Source of the DNA: CBDUQN01 sp965369375
GTDB lineage: Bacteria > Krumholzibacteriota > Krumholzibacteriia > Krumholzibacteriales > Krumholzibacteriaceae
Direction: 5' to 3'
DNA: 64,000 nt
Assembly (NCBI GenBank): GCA_965369375.1
Contig: CBDUQN010000001.1
Coordinates: 62,001 to 126,000, forward strand
The position numbers were made by a program, and so were the translations under genes. This document shows positions 33,326 to 41,906 of this stretch, piece after piece. Within the stretch, counting starts at the first letter, position 1, and every line of letters starts with the position of its first letter. The notes below the pieces were generated by a model that did not search any database, was not told the DNA's origin, and worked only from the letters and a program-made list of their open reading frames with translations.

Positions 33326-34723
33326 CTAATATACCGCAACAAGAACAAAATAAAACAGAATAGTGGCGGCGGCCAGCACCGCTATATTACGTATTTCACG
33401 CTTCGATAGAAATTGCGGCCACTTGATGGGCACTTCCCTGTTATTCAATATAATGGCCGAAAGCGCCAGTATGATGTAGAGGATGGGACTGAATGCCTGC
33501 GAGAGAAAGAACGCGCTGCCGAGAAATCCCACGATAGAGAGCTGGAGGGTGAACGCGTAGTCCCGTATGGTGATGTTGGTCGTTACCATCTCGGCCTTTC
33601 TCAGGCCGAAGAAGGAGGTATAGAGCAGGGCCAGCCAGGTGAAGTACCCGACAAATCCCAATTCGGAGATCACTTGAATGAACGAACTGTGAGCGGCCAG
33701 ATTATGGAAGATGAGGAAATTGTTGTACCCTATTCCGAAGACCGGCCGCGACATGAACATGCTCAAACCAGCTCTCCAGGCATAGATTCTCCCCATCGCC
33801 GAACCGTCGCGCAAGGCCATCTCCCCCATCCTGCTCGGGCGAAATATAATGCCGAGAACGAGACAGACGGCGATTACGGTCATGCCTCTTGCCCGCCCGA
33901 ATTTCCTGTATGAGAAGTAGGCGGTCATTGCCAGCAGAGCCAGGATACCGCCCCTAGAATTCGTGCAGTACATGCCGTAGAGCAGGATGCCCATGATCAC
34001 CATCAATACGATTTTTCGAAGGACACCCGCTCTCTTTTCGAAGAAAAACATAATCACGAAGGGGATGATCGAATTGAAAGCGAGGGCCAGATCATTCGGA
34101 TCCCCGAACCAGACAAGCCAGCGGATTCTCCCGTCGTATGTCGGTGTTATGCCGAAAAGATCATAGCCTCTCCGATACTGTATAATGCCGTTTATCGCCA
34201 AGCACGTGGTCCAGGTGATCAGCACCCAGCTCACCTTGCGGAGCTTTGACATGTCATCGGTCAGATTTACGATGAAGAAGAAGAGCATGAACACGGTCAG
34301 AAACATGTTGAATGCTTCCCACGAGGCCCCCAGGCGAAGATTGCTGAATTGGCTCAGCGGCACGAGACCGAGCAGCGCGATCATCATGATCTGCTGCCGG
34401 TTCGAGAATATGTAGATATTTTCCTTGCGGAAAATCTTGTGCGTCAAGAACACCAGCAAGAGGATCGAGGCCATTCTGAGCATCACCCGCAAAAGCGCAA
34501 TCTCGAGCGAAAGGCCCTGCGGTACGAAAAAGATGAGGGTGAGGTACAGCAACAAACCGTAGAACGGCCGGAAGAAAGAAGTCATGATGGCGACTAAGTG
34601 CGCGAGCAGCACCCACCCGGTCAGTGGCGAGCCGAGTGATTGCACCGTTGCAATGCCGGTGACGGTGATAAAGAGAATCACCAGTATTATCGAACGTTTC
34701 TGTAATCGCGCTTCTATGCTCAT
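33326..34723 (-). CDS. O-antigen ligase/polymerase-like membrane protein
   Basis: A 465-residue protein with about 10-12 membrane segments, of the Wzy_C/O-antigen ligase superfamily. A large extracytoplasmic loop holds GIGYNNFLIFHN and AAHSSFIQVISELGFVGYFTW, the His- and Glu-bearing signature of WaaL and related O-glycosylation ligases. It would polymerise the flipped repeat units or transfer the chain to its acceptor on the periplasmic side, the step after the Wzx-type flippase. It forms a leftward group with GT2 (19-bp gap) and a hexapeptide acyltransferase. Confidence 0.83.
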   Translation of the reverse strand: MSIEARLQKRSIILVILFITVTGIATVQSLGSPLTGWVLLAHLVAIMTSFFRPFYGLLLYLTLIFFVPQGLSLEIALLRVMLRMASILLLVFLTHKIFRKENIYIFSNRQQIMMIALLGLVPLSQFSNLRLGASWEAFNMFLTVFMLFFFIVNLTDDMSKLRKVSWVLITWTTCLAINGIIQYRRGYDLFGITPTYDGRIRWLVWFGDPNDLALAFNSIIPFVIMFFFEKRAGVLRKIVLMVIMGILLYGMYCTNSRGGILALLAMTAYFSYRKFGRARGMTVIAVCLVLGIIFRPSRMGEMALRDGSAMGRIYAWRAGLSMFMSRPVFGIGYNNFLIFHNLAAHSSFIQVISELGFVGYFTWLALLYTSFFGLRKAEMVTTNITIRDYAFTLQLSIVGFLGSAFFLSQAFSPILYIILALSAIILNNREVPIKWPQFLSKREIRNIAVLAAATILFYFVLVAVY

Positions 34724-34742
34724 GGCTCAGTCCATCGCGGGA

Positions 34743-35873
34743 TCAGTTTTTTCGCCATCGGGCGTCTGTTTTCTTAAACACCGTTTTGTACAATGCGACC
34801 ACCGAGGCTGCGTTTAATGTGAGAAAGACGGAGATGAAGTTCAGCAGCCTGTTCTTTCTCATTGCGGGGCTCAACAGAGCCAAAACGCCGCAGAGGTAAA
34901 GGAGTAACTGGATCCAGAAAAACGTTTTCATGTATGCGCTGGAATGAATCCCCGAGGTGACGAGTGTCGCGAGCAGCGCATAGGGGATGAGGAGCCTGAA
35001 AAGCTTGTGGGAAATCGATTGCAGGAAGATTCGGTTTGCAAATGGATTCATGAGCCACGGATTTCGGGCGAACAGCTGGAAATTCCCCGCCAGCGTTCTG
35101 ACCTTTCTTTGAAATTCCATTCCGATTTCCGTCACGACCGTGTCGAAGGCCACCGCCTCCGGTTCGAAGATAACGCGGCCGCCACGCCTAAAGCCCCTGA
35201 GTGGAATCTCTATGTCGTCGAGGATCGTATCATCCGGTATCGGCTCGAAGAGTCTTCTTCGTATCGCGTAGATCGCCCCCGTTACGCCGAGGGTCGAATC
35301 AACCCTGCTCTCGGCTTTTCTGAGCACCTTCTCGTAGCTCCAGTACAGACCGATACTCTTTCCCGTATGGTCGTCCGGCCGGTGAAAAGTGAGCTCCCCG
35401 CTCACCGTCCCGATCTCCCCGCGCTGGAAATTGCGTACGAGTTTCCGGATGGCATCGGGTTCGAACAGTTGGCGCACGTCGGAAAATGCGACGATCTCGC
35501 TTTCGCTGCGGCTAACCGCACGGTTGAGTTGATACGGTTTGCCGCGGTTGATCTTGTCCGTGATTAACTCTATGTCCCTGTGCCGCCCGAGAATCTCGTT
35601 TGTCGCGTCAATGGATCCGTCCGATACGAAGCAGATTGTCAAGAGATGACGCGGATAATCCAGTTCCCTGCAGTTCTGGAGTTTCGCCTCCACGCGATGT
35701 TCCTCGTTGTATACGACGACGATGAGGGTAACGGAAGGGAGAGCGTCATCGTCCTGTTGGGGCACGGCCAATTGCCTCGTGAGCCTGCTCAGTACAACGA
35801 TGATGACGGGGTATAGCAGGTATGTGTATAGAATGAAACACAGTGATATCCAGAAACAATATGTGATCATCAC
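34743..35873 (-). CDS. Glycosyltransferase family 2, membrane-bound
   Basis: A 376-residue processive-type GT2. An N-terminal membrane segment is followed by SVTLIVVVYNEEHRVEAKL (donor fold), CFVSDGSIDATNEIL, FSDVRQLFEPDAI (DxD-like), and ILDDIEIPLRGFRRGGRV with RKVRTLAGNFQLF (QxxRW-like region). Two or three C-terminal membrane segments follow. The layout matches GT2 enzymes that prime or extend polysaccharide at the inner membrane. It is the first gene of the leftward trio with the ligase/polymerase and an acyltransferase. Confidence 0.85.
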   Translation of the reverse strand: MMITYCFWISLCFILYTYLLYPVIIVVLSRLTRQLAVPQQDDDALPSVTLIVVVYNEEHRVEAKLQNCRELDYPRHLLTICFVSDGSIDATNEILGRHRDIELITDKINRGKPYQLNRAVSRSESEIVAFSDVRQLFEPDAIRKLVRNFQRGEIGTVSGELTFHRPDDHTGKSIGLYWSYEKVLRKAESRVDSTLGVTGAIYAIRRRLFEPIPDDTILDDIEIPLRGFRRGGRVIFEPEAVAFDTVVTEIGMEFQRKVRTLAGNFQLFARNPWLMNPFANRIFLQSISHKLFRLLIPYALLATLVTSGIHSSAYMKTFFWIQLLLYLCGVLALLSPAMRKNRLLNFISVFLTLNAASVVALYKTVFKKTDARWRKN

Positions 35874-35928
35874 GCATTAACCGGTAATTGGGCTTCAGAT
35901 AACCGATGTTAGTCTAGCATAAAACGGG

Positions 35929-36561
35929 TCAAAGCAGCCTATTAATAAATGGATTTTCCCGTTTTTCCTCGCCAACCGTCGTTCTCGGGCCGTGACCTGT
36001 GTAGATGGTCGTGTCGTCGGGAAGGGCTAAGATCTCCCGTTCTATGGCGCCGAGAAGCGTTTCGAGGCTGCCACCGAAGAGGTCGGTCCGCCCTATCGAT
36101 CGCGCAAAGAGCGTATCCCCGACAAATACCTGGCGATCGAAGAGAATCGATACGCCGCCCGGCGTGTGTCCTGGTGTATGGAGGATTGTGCCCTCGGCGT
36201 TTCCGAATTTCAGCGTGGCGCCGGGGGTGAGGATGCTTGTGACCGCCGGTTCCTCGATCATGCGCATTCCCCAGAGCGGAGCTTCCTTCACCGAAAGCGC
36301 GATTATCTCGCGGTCGGCCTCATGAATCGCGAAACCGATTCCGTAAGCGTTCTGCATCGCCGCGACGGCCGCGATATGATCGCTGTGCCCGTGGGTGCTG
36401 ACGACCGCGACCGGTTCGAGTTTCGTTTGCTCTATGAATGTCTCGATGAGATCGGGATCGCCTCCGGGATCGACGATGATCGCCGCGTTCGTTTCCGGGC
36501 AGGATATGATGTAGCAGTTGGTCGCAAGCGGGCCGACAACTTTGCAGGCGATACGGATCAA
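35929..36561 (-). CDS. MBL-fold metallo-hydrolase (glyoxalase-II-like)
   Basis: A 210-residue metallo-beta-lactamase-fold hydrolase. VSTHGHSDHIAAV is the HxHxDH zinc motif, HTPGHTPGGVSIL gives the next His, VGDTLFARSIGRTDL the bridging Asp, and TGHGPRT the last His. This is the YcbL/glyoxalase II-like branch, which usually cleaves thioesters. The frame is open to 36606, but TTG 36561 is preceded by AAAAGGGGA and overlaps the ferredoxin stop (TTGA), a usual coupled start, so I prefer it. It ends the leftward redox gene group. Confidence 0.83.
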   Translation of the reverse strand: MIRIACKVVGPLATNCYIISCPETNAAIIVDPGGDPDLIETFIEQTKLEPVAVVSTHGHSDHIAAVAAMQNAYGIGFAIHEADREIIALSVKEAPLWGMRMIEEPAVTSILTPGATLKFGNAEGTILHTPGHTPGGVSILFDRQVFVGDTLFARSIGRTDLFGGSLETLLGAIEREILALPDDTTIYTGHGPRTTVGEEKRENPFINRLL

Positions 36562-36779
36562 CGGGATTCCCCTTTTTCCGGACAATGCAGGGCCCCCGTT
36601 GGACAAACGAGAGCCGCCTGCCCGCAGGGGCGGCAGCGCTCCGGGATTGCGACGAGCGCAAGCCCTTCAACGAGGAGCGCTTCTCTCGGGCAGACGGCTG
36701 AACATGCACCGCATACTACACATATGTTCAGATCGATATTGATCTCTCTGTTTCGCTGTTTTTCCAGCGCTTTATTCAT
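36558..36779 (-). CDS. Small ferredoxin-like 4Fe-4S protein with incomplete second motif
   Basis: A 73-residue protein (ATG 36779). CVVCGACSAVCP is a complete CxxCxxCxxxCP cluster motif. The second motif reads CRPCGQAALVCP, where the third Cys is replaced by Ala, so the second cluster may be 3Fe-4S or use the nearby HCP Cys. It follows the geranylgeranyl-reductase-like gene by 217 bp and overlaps the MBL hydrolase gene by 4 bases. A TATAAT lies about 13 nt before the start (36797-36792, minus strand). Small ferredoxins next to such reductases probably deliver electrons for double-bond reduction; this is inference from context. An upstream in-frame TTG at 36815 is less likely. Confidence 0.78.
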   Translation of the reverse strand: MNKALEKQRNREINIDLNICVVCGACSAVCPREALLVEGLALVAIPERCRPCGQAALVCPTGALHCPEKGESR

Positions 36780-36996
36780 CGTTGGTGACGGATTATAACG
36801 TCGGCGCAAATTCAATTGATTGTTCGGTTCCCGTGCCGGGAGAATTCTGCTGCTGTCACCAATATAGCAAGCCGGTGAGCCGGCATCAATATCGGCGCCG
36901 AAATAAATAATCCGTTCGAGCTGAATCGGCTCTGGAAAAAATATGGAGCGCGGCCCGAATCGTCGCGAGGCAAATGTTTCCCGAGCGAGCGTATGC

Positions 36997-38208
36997 TCAT
37001 GAACGGAAGATATAGCCGGCGAAGGATTTCACGAGCCTCGGCAGCAGTAGAGGCTGTGTTGTGACGATGGCGAAGAGCATCCTCACCGGATTTGCTCCTC
37101 TCTCGTCCAGAATGCTGGGAAGGTGGTTGGCTCTCGCGATGATTCTGCTCATATCCGCATCATTGAGATCGTAAAAAATCCGTGCGACGCGGTAGAATGC
37201 TTCGTTTGTTTTTCCTGTCGATCTGTTCCACCGTTTCGTGTAGGAGCTCAAGATCCTGTTCCCGGCATCCCCTTTGCGCAGCGCTTCGAGAATAGCTTCC
37301 GTCGCCATCTCCGCGCCCTCGAGGGCGTTGATGATTCCGCCGCCCGAGAATGGGTTGTTCTGGTGAGCGGCCTCTCCCACGGCGAGAAAGCCGTCGGTGG
37401 CGAGCGCGGGCAGGCCCCGCGCTACAGAGCACCCCCCGATAACGAGACGCGTCCGCTTGCCATCCGGACAGCGGTGCCTGAGAAAACGGTCGAGGTAGGA
37501 TGAAGCGGGCTCGCCCCGCGCTTTGAGCGGGTTGATGCCGGTACCGACATTTGCCCTGCCGCCTCCCTTGGGGAAAACCCACGCATAGCCGCCGGGGGCG
37601 AACCGGGCCCCGAGGTGGAATTCTATCATGTCGTCGCAGGCGGGGACGCCATCGATGAGTTCCTGTGCGCAGGAGAAGATCTCACCCGGCTTGAAACTCT
37701 CCTTGAGTCCCGCCCAGCGCGGAGAGAGCGCCTCGACTCCGTCCGCGCCGATGACGACGGCCGAGCGGGCGTGGTAGATCTTCCCAGAGCCCAGCTCTTT
37801 CACTTCGACGCCGCATATTCGTCCCTGCTCTGTGAGAAGACCCATCGCCTGGTGAGAGGTCCGAAGCTCCGCTCCATTCGACACGGCGGTTTCCGCCAAC
37901 CTGCGGTCGAAAAGCTTTCGGTCGAGAACGAATCCGATCGCGTTCATGCGCTTTTCGAATGTCTCTCCGTTCGGGGCAACGAATCGAAGGCCGTTGATCT
38001 GTGATGCTATAAGTGCCGGATCCAGCTCGATAAAACGCTCGACGTTCTTTCTCGGGCCGATCGCTTCCGCGCAGCGAACGGGAGCTCCCACCCGGGTTCG
38101 CTTTTCCAGCAGGAGCGCGCGGTGTCCCGCTCTTGCGACCTCGGCGGCTGTTCTCGATCCGGCGGGACCGGCTCCGATAACGACAATGTCGTACTCGAGG
38201 GTCTCCAT
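36997..38208 (-). CDS. Geranylgeranyl-reductase-family flavoprotein
   Basis: A 403-residue FAD-dependent oxidoreductase. DIVVIGAGPAGSRTAAEVAR is the N-terminal FAD-binding motif, LLLEKRTRVGAPVRCAEAIG is characteristic of the geranylgeranyl/digeranylgeranyl reductase family, and GYAWVFPKGGGRANVGTGI and VGEAAHQNNPFSGGGIINALEGA are later conserved blocks. The family reduces isoprenoid double bonds of quinones, polyprenols or lipids. The start overlaps the barrel gene stop (TGATG), so the two are translationally coupled, and a ferredoxin lies downstream. A polyprenyl-carrier or quinone substrate is plausible but unproven. Confidence 0.85.
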   Translation of the reverse strand: METLEYDIVVIGAGPAGSRTAAEVARAGHRALLLEKRTRVGAPVRCAEAIGPRKNVERFIELDPALIASQINGLRFVAPNGETFEKRMNAIGFVLDRKLFDRRLAETAVSNGAELRTSHQAMGLLTEQGRICGVEVKELGSGKIYHARSAVVIGADGVEALSPRWAGLKESFKPGEIFSCAQELIDGVPACDDMIEFHLGARFAPGGYAWVFPKGGGRANVGTGINPLKARGEPASSYLDRFLRHRCPDGKRTRLVIGGCSVARGLPALATDGFLAVGEAAHQNNPFSGGGIINALEGAEMATEAILEALRKGDAGNRILSSYTKRWNRSTGKTNEAFYRVARIFYDLNDADMSRIIARANHLPSILDERGANPVRMLFAIVTTQPLLLPRLVKSFAGYIFRS

Positions 38209-38999
38209 CAGAAATGGTAGTTCGCGTTGATGGTGAGGGTGAATCCGGAGTAATTGATGATGAAATTGGCGCCGTGATGGTGGAATGTGCTCTGGGCCAT
38301 CTGGTACCGGCCCTCGATGCCGGCGGAGTACCTGTTGGTCAGATAGTAGATGATTCCGAATTCCAGGTGCAATCCGGCCTCCATGCTCTTTTCCGAAACG
38401 TTCTCCCCCGGATTCTCGAACGGTTCCCCCTCCCAGAAGGTTTCCGTCTTGAGATCTTCGAAGGGGAATACCGCGGAGAATCCCGCTCCGATGTAGGGAG
38501 ATGTGTGGCGGACCTCCGGAGCGAAGAAGCAGTAGGTGAATCCGAGCTCGACCGAGAACAGGTACGTTGTGAACGTTCGCTTCATCGTCAGGGGTATATT
38601 GATTGTCGTATCGGGGTACCCCGGTGTAGGGCTCGGGATGGTGGTTTGACCTATGTATGCGCCATGGCTGCTGGCATCGAGGCTTGAGAAGGTCAGGCTC
38701 GTTCTGATGAAGTGCCTCGGTGTGATCTGTCTTTCATATCCGAGCCGCCCGAACGGCGATATGTCGAAGTCCTGCCAGTTGTCGTGCCCCGCCCGTTCTT
38801 TCGCCCAGTGATCGAGATGCTCGGTAAGGTACTTTGCGGAGGGGCCATCGAGAAATCCGATTGCTATTGTCAGGGTGTTGTACGGAATGGGCCCGAAATA
38901 CTTTTTCTCCTTGAATACCGGAGGCGCGCACCATATTTCGGACGAGAGGAGAACGAGCAGGAGCGCAACCGCGAGAGCAACGTTGAGATACCGCTTCAT
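38208..38999 (-). CDS. Small outer-membrane beta-barrel protein
   Basis: A 263-residue protein (ATG 38999, with GGAG at good spacing; the 19 residues upstream in frame are not needed). The signal peptide is MKRYLNVALAVALLLVLLSS and onward, cleaved near residue 24. The rest alternates polar and aromatic residues (for example LGYERQITPRHFIRTSLTF, YLFSVELGFTYCFF, SPYIGAGFSAVF) and ends in LTINANYHF, a C-terminal Phe suited to BAM-dependent insertion. It resembles OmpA/OmpW-like 8-stranded barrels without a known enzymatic role. Its stop overlaps the start of the geranylgeranyl-reductase-like gene. Confidence 0.75.
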   Translation of the reverse strand: MKRYLNVALAVALLLVLLSSEIWCAPPVFKEKKYFGPIPYNTLTIAIGFLDGPSAKYLTEHLDHWAKERAGHDNWQDFDISPFGRLGYERQITPRHFIRTSLTFSSLDASSHGAYIGQTTIPSPTPGYPDTTINIPLTMKRTFTTYLFSVELGFTYCFFAPEVRHTSPYIGAGFSAVFPFEDLKTETFWEGEPFENPGENVSEKSMEAGLHLEFGIIYYLTNRYSAGIEGRYQMAQSTFHHHGANFIINYSGFTLTINANYHF

Positions 39000-39112
39000 G
39001 AACACTCCAATCCTTGTGGAATCGCCGATCCGTTTATTCCATGTTTCAGTTAACATTAACTATATAGAATTCCATTGTCAAATCATAACTTCCACTCAAT
39101 AAATGAGTTCCT

Positions 39113-39472
39113 TCACTGCTTGTCTTCCCGGACGGGGATTATGCAGAGAAATTCGAGTGAAGCGCAGCCCGTGTTGATGAAAGAGTGCTCCGCGCCCGCC
39201 GGAACGTAAGCGAAAAAGCCGCCCGAGAAAGGTTTTTCCTCTCCTTCGAATATAAGCTTTCCCTCGCCCTTGAGGATGAATACCTCGTGTTCCCATTCGT
39301 GCCTGTGAAGGGGCGTTCTTCCGCCGGGTCCCACTTCGAAGAACCTCATTTGAAAGTGAGGCGCGCCGTCAGCTTCGGAAATCAGCAATCTGATGGCCAC
39401 TTCTTCGGCCCCGTGCGCGCGGGCACGCTTGGCTTCAACGAGCTTTGCATCGGAAATTTTCACGCTATTCAT
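39113..39472 (-). CDS. Cupin-domain protein
   Basis: A 119-residue single-cupin protein. PLHRHEWEHEVFILKGEGKL contains cupin motif 1 (two His, Glu, and a third His missing in strict spacing), and FAYVPAGAEHSFIN is motif 2 with the last metal-binding His. AGGAG lies before the ATG. Small cupins bind metals and act as isomerases, dioxygenases or sensors; nothing here tells which. It is divergent from the protein-tyrosine-phosphatase gene and follows its own promoter region. Confidence 0.82.
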   Translation of the reverse strand: MNSVKISDAKLVEAKRARAHGAEEVAIRLLISEADGAPHFQMRFFEVGPGGRTPLHRHEWEHEVFILKGEGKLIFEGEEKPFSGGFFAYVPAGAEHSFINTGCASLEFLCIIPVREDKQ

Positions 39473-39491
39473 GTGATGCTCCTTTCACTTC

Positions 39492-39520
39492 TTGCATTGC
39501 ATCACATTCCTATTTAATAT
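39492..39520 (+). promoter_or_regulatory. Candidate sigma-70 promoter for the phosphatase gene
   Basis: TTGCAT at 39492-39497, a 17-nt spacer and TAATAT at 39515-39520 lie about 92 nt before the ATG. Confidence 0.45.
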
Positions 39521-39611
39521 TCCTGAGCAAGGATTTTTTTGTATGCGGGCGCGGTTCTCATGGGCTGCGCCGCGTCTGCGGTGAGAGTAGAAGAAAATCG
39601 TCGGGGAAACA

Positions 39612-40082
39612 ATGAAGATCTTGTTTGTTTGCACGGGAAACATATGCCGAAGCCCGATGGCCGAGGGGATGATGAAGGCGCGCGTTCCGCGCGAGTGGGC
39701 GGATAGCGCGGATATATCCTCGGCGGGGACCTTCGCATGGGAGGGTCATCCGGCTTCATCCCTGGCGGTCGAGGTGCTCGGTGAGGCCGGCATAGACATT
39801 TCGGGCCACCGGGCACGGCATCTATCGCGTGAGCTGATCGAGGCTGCCGACCTCGTTGTGGCGATCGCTTATGAGCACAAGGCGGAAGTGGTGAGACTCG
39901 TGCCCGATGTGAAATCGAAGGTGATAGTGCTCGGTTCCCTCGATAGAAGCAGGAGATACGATGATATCGACGATCCCATCGGCGGTGACAGGGCGGTTTA
40001 TACCAGGATACGGGACGAATTGAGTGGTCTCATCGACCGTTTAATCGCTTATCTTGCTGATAAATTTGAAGTTAATCAATAG
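39612..40082 (+). CDS. Low-molecular-weight protein-tyrosine phosphatase
   Basis: A 156-residue protein. VCTGNICRSPMAEGMM at residues 6-21 is the C-x4-CRS phosphate-binding loop with the nucleophilic Cys, and DDIDDPIGGD near residue 117 carries the general-acid Asp-Pro. It dephosphorylates protein tyrosines, in many bacteria those of capsule-regulating BY-kinases, but no Wzc/Wzb-type partner is in the window. The close order LMW-PTP, RpiB, GlyA, dCMP deaminase, NrdR is frequent in bacteria; here ilvE stands between. So the gene may belong to the housekeeping string rather than to the polysaccharide locus. Confidence 0.88.
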   Translation: MKILFVCTGNICRSPMAEGMMKARVPREWADSADISSAGTFAWEGHPASSLAVEVLGEAGIDISGHRARHLSRELIEAADLVVAIAYEHKAEVVRLVPDVKSKVIVLGSLDRSRRYDDIDDPIGGDRAVYTRIRDELSGLIDRLIAYLADKFEVNQ

Positions 40083-40204
40083 CTTCTGATTTCAATAGAA
40101 ACATCACGCCGCCCGGACGGCGCATAATGCGGTTGAGCGCCGCGTGGGATGCGGGACCGTGACTTTTCAGACATTGTTGAATTTAATGCATAAATTTGAA
40201 TTTA

Positions 40205-40237
40205 TGGGTTGCCCAAATCTCAACAACCCACTATAAT
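40205..40237 (+). promoter_or_regulatory. Sigma-70 promoter with overlapping inverted repeat before ilvE
   Basis: TTGCCC at 40209-40214, a 17-nt spacer and a perfect TATAAT at 40232-40237 lie about 93 nt before the ATG. A perfect 7-bp inverted repeat (TGGGTTG 40205-40211, CAACCCA 40224-40230) covers the -35 box and spacer, well placed for a repressor. Confidence 0.6.
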
Positions 40238-40329
40238 TTTTATGCCATTCAGGTTGGATATGATTGCATTTGCCGATATCATATCGTCAGAGGGACTGAT
40301 ATGGACAAAGGGATAAAAGGAGCAGAGAT

Positions 40330-41286
40330 ATGCCGCTAAGTAAGTCAGACAAGATTTGGATGGACGGGAAATTCGTCGATTGGGATGATGCCACGATTCA
40401 CGTCTGCGCTCATGTTGTTCATTACGGAACAGCTGTTTTCGAAGGGATCCGCTGCTACAATACCAAGAAGGGTCCCGCCGTGTTTCGCCTCGAGCCCCAT
40501 ATCAAGCGCCTCTACAATTCAGCGAAGATGTACCGTATGGAACCCGATATTCCGATAAACGATTTCATCGATGCTTCCGTGGAGACGGTCAAGGTAAACA
40601 ACATGAAGGAGTGCTACATCAGGCCCGTTGTGTACCGCGGCTATTACGAGCTCGGCGTTAATCCGCTCAACAACCCGATCAACTCCTTCATCGTTGTCTG
40701 GGAATGGGGCAAGTACCTCGGCGAAGGGGCTCTCGAGAACGGTGTCGATGTATGCGTATCGAGCTGGGACCGGATAGCGCCGAACACACTGCCCGCGCTC
40801 GCGAAAACCGGCGCCAACTACATGAACTCCCAGCTGATCAAGATGGAAGCGCTCATCAACGGGTATGCGGAGGGCATTGCGCTCGATACGGGCGGCTATG
40901 TGAGCGAGGGGAGCGGCGAGAACCTGTTTCTCGTCATGGACGGCAAGCTGTATACGACTCCGCTCGGAGCGAGCGTCTTACCCGGCATTACGCGCGATAC
41001 GGTGATAAAGCTGAGCGAGGAGTTCGGAATGGAACTCATCGAACAGCTCATCCCCCGTGAGATGCTCTACATCGCCGATGAGCTGTTCTTCACGGGCACC
41101 GCCGCCGAGATCTCTCCGATTCGCAGCGTGGACAGGATCGAGGTGGGCACCGGCAAGCGCGGCCCCATTACGAAGAAATTGCAGGACATCTTTTTCAAAT
41201 ATATTAATGCCGAGGTCGAGGACCGGTACGGCTGGCTGACTTTCATCGAGTCGTACGAGGAGTCCCGGCGAACGGCGCAAAGTTGA
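40330..41286 (+). CDS. ilvE: Branched-chain amino acid aminotransferase
   Basis: A 318-residue class IV PLP aminotransferase. IWMDGKFVDWDDATIHV, HYGTAVFEGIRCYNT, RPVVYRGYYELGVNP, ALAKTGANYMNSQ (Lys of the Schiff base), ALDTGGYVSEGSGENLFLV and LFFTGTAAEISPI occur in family order. It interconverts leucine, isoleucine and valine with their 2-oxo acids. AAAGGAG stands before the ATG, and the upstream promoter overlaps an inverted repeat that may be an operator. It stands apart from other ilv/leu genes, between the phosphatase gene and rpiB. Confidence 0.93.
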   Translation: MPLSKSDKIWMDGKFVDWDDATIHVCAHVVHYGTAVFEGIRCYNTKKGPAVFRLEPHIKRLYNSAKMYRMEPDIPINDFIDASVETVKVNNMKECYIRPVVYRGYYELGVNPLNNPINSFIVVWEWGKYLGEGALENGVDVCVSSWDRIAPNTLPALAKTGANYMNSQLIKMEALINGYAEGIALDTGGYVSEGSGENLFLVMDGKLYTTPLGASVLPGITRDTVIKLSEEFGMELIEQLIPREMLYIADELFFTGTAAEISPIRSVDRIEVGTGKRGPITKKLQDIFFKYINAEVEDRYGWLTFIESYEESRRTAQS

Positions 41287-41434
41287 TGTCTGAAATTTTT
41301 TTCGTCCGAATTCACCGCCATTCCGTATCGGGCTCGTAATCGACAGGTGGAAAGGCATTTCCCTTCAAATGTGAATGTGCGGCGCCGATACACATCTCTG
41401 AGTTTGTCGATAACGTGATCGAAAGGAATATGTC

Positions 41435-41875
41435 TTGAAGGTCGCCCTTGGCGCGGATCACAGAGGTTTTCCCCTGAAGGAACGTCTCCGGCCGATGCTC
41501 GAAAACCTGGGCCATGCAGTGGTTGATGTCGGAAGCACGAGCGACGAATCGGTCGACTATCCCGATTACGCATTCCCCGTGGCTGAAATGGTTTCCCGGG
41601 GCGAAGTCGAGCGTGGTATTCTCGTGTGCGGCAGCGGTGTCGGCATGTCGATAGCGGCGAACAAGGTCAGAGGGGTGCGCGCGGCGTTGTGCCGGACGGT
41701 GGAGGACGCGAGGATGACACGGCAGCACAACGACTCGAACGTGCTGACACTATCGGAGAAAAAGTACGATGACGATGATGTCGAAGAACTGGTGACGGTT
41801 TGGCTCGAGACTCCCTTCGAAGGCGGCCGGCATCAAAGACGCAGAGACAAGATAAGCGCCTATGAGAAACGCTGA
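41435..41875 (+). CDS. rpiB: Ribose-5-phosphate isomerase B
   Basis: A 146-residue LacAB/RpiB enzyme. VALGADHRGFPLKE at the N-terminus, VDYPDYAFPVA, LVCGSGVGMSIAANKVRGVRA (catalytic Cys) and DARMTRQHNDSNVL (catalytic His) are all present. It interconverts ribose-5-phosphate and ribulose-5-phosphate. The start is TTG at 41435, preceded by AAAGGA; the nearby ATG at 41430 is in another frame. It starts the usual rpiB-glyA-dCMP deaminase-nrdR string with a 31-bp gap to glyA. Confidence 0.93.
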   Translation: MKVALGADHRGFPLKERLRPMLENLGHAVVDVGSTSDESVDYPDYAFPVAEMVSRGEVERGILVCGSGVGMSIAANKVRGVRAALCRTVEDARMTRQHNDSNVLTLSEKKYDDDDVEELVTVWLETPFEGGRHQRRRDKISAYEKR

Positions 41876-41906
41876 GACCGAATGATATCGTTTGGAGGCG
41901 AGCACG

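Noticed and set aside
36812..37000. 62-codon frame overlapping the end of the geranylgeranyl-reductase-like gene by ATGA
   Set aside because: Composition looks random, there is no known family, and a promoter-like TATAAT for the ferredoxin lies just beyond it. Coupling alone is not enough.
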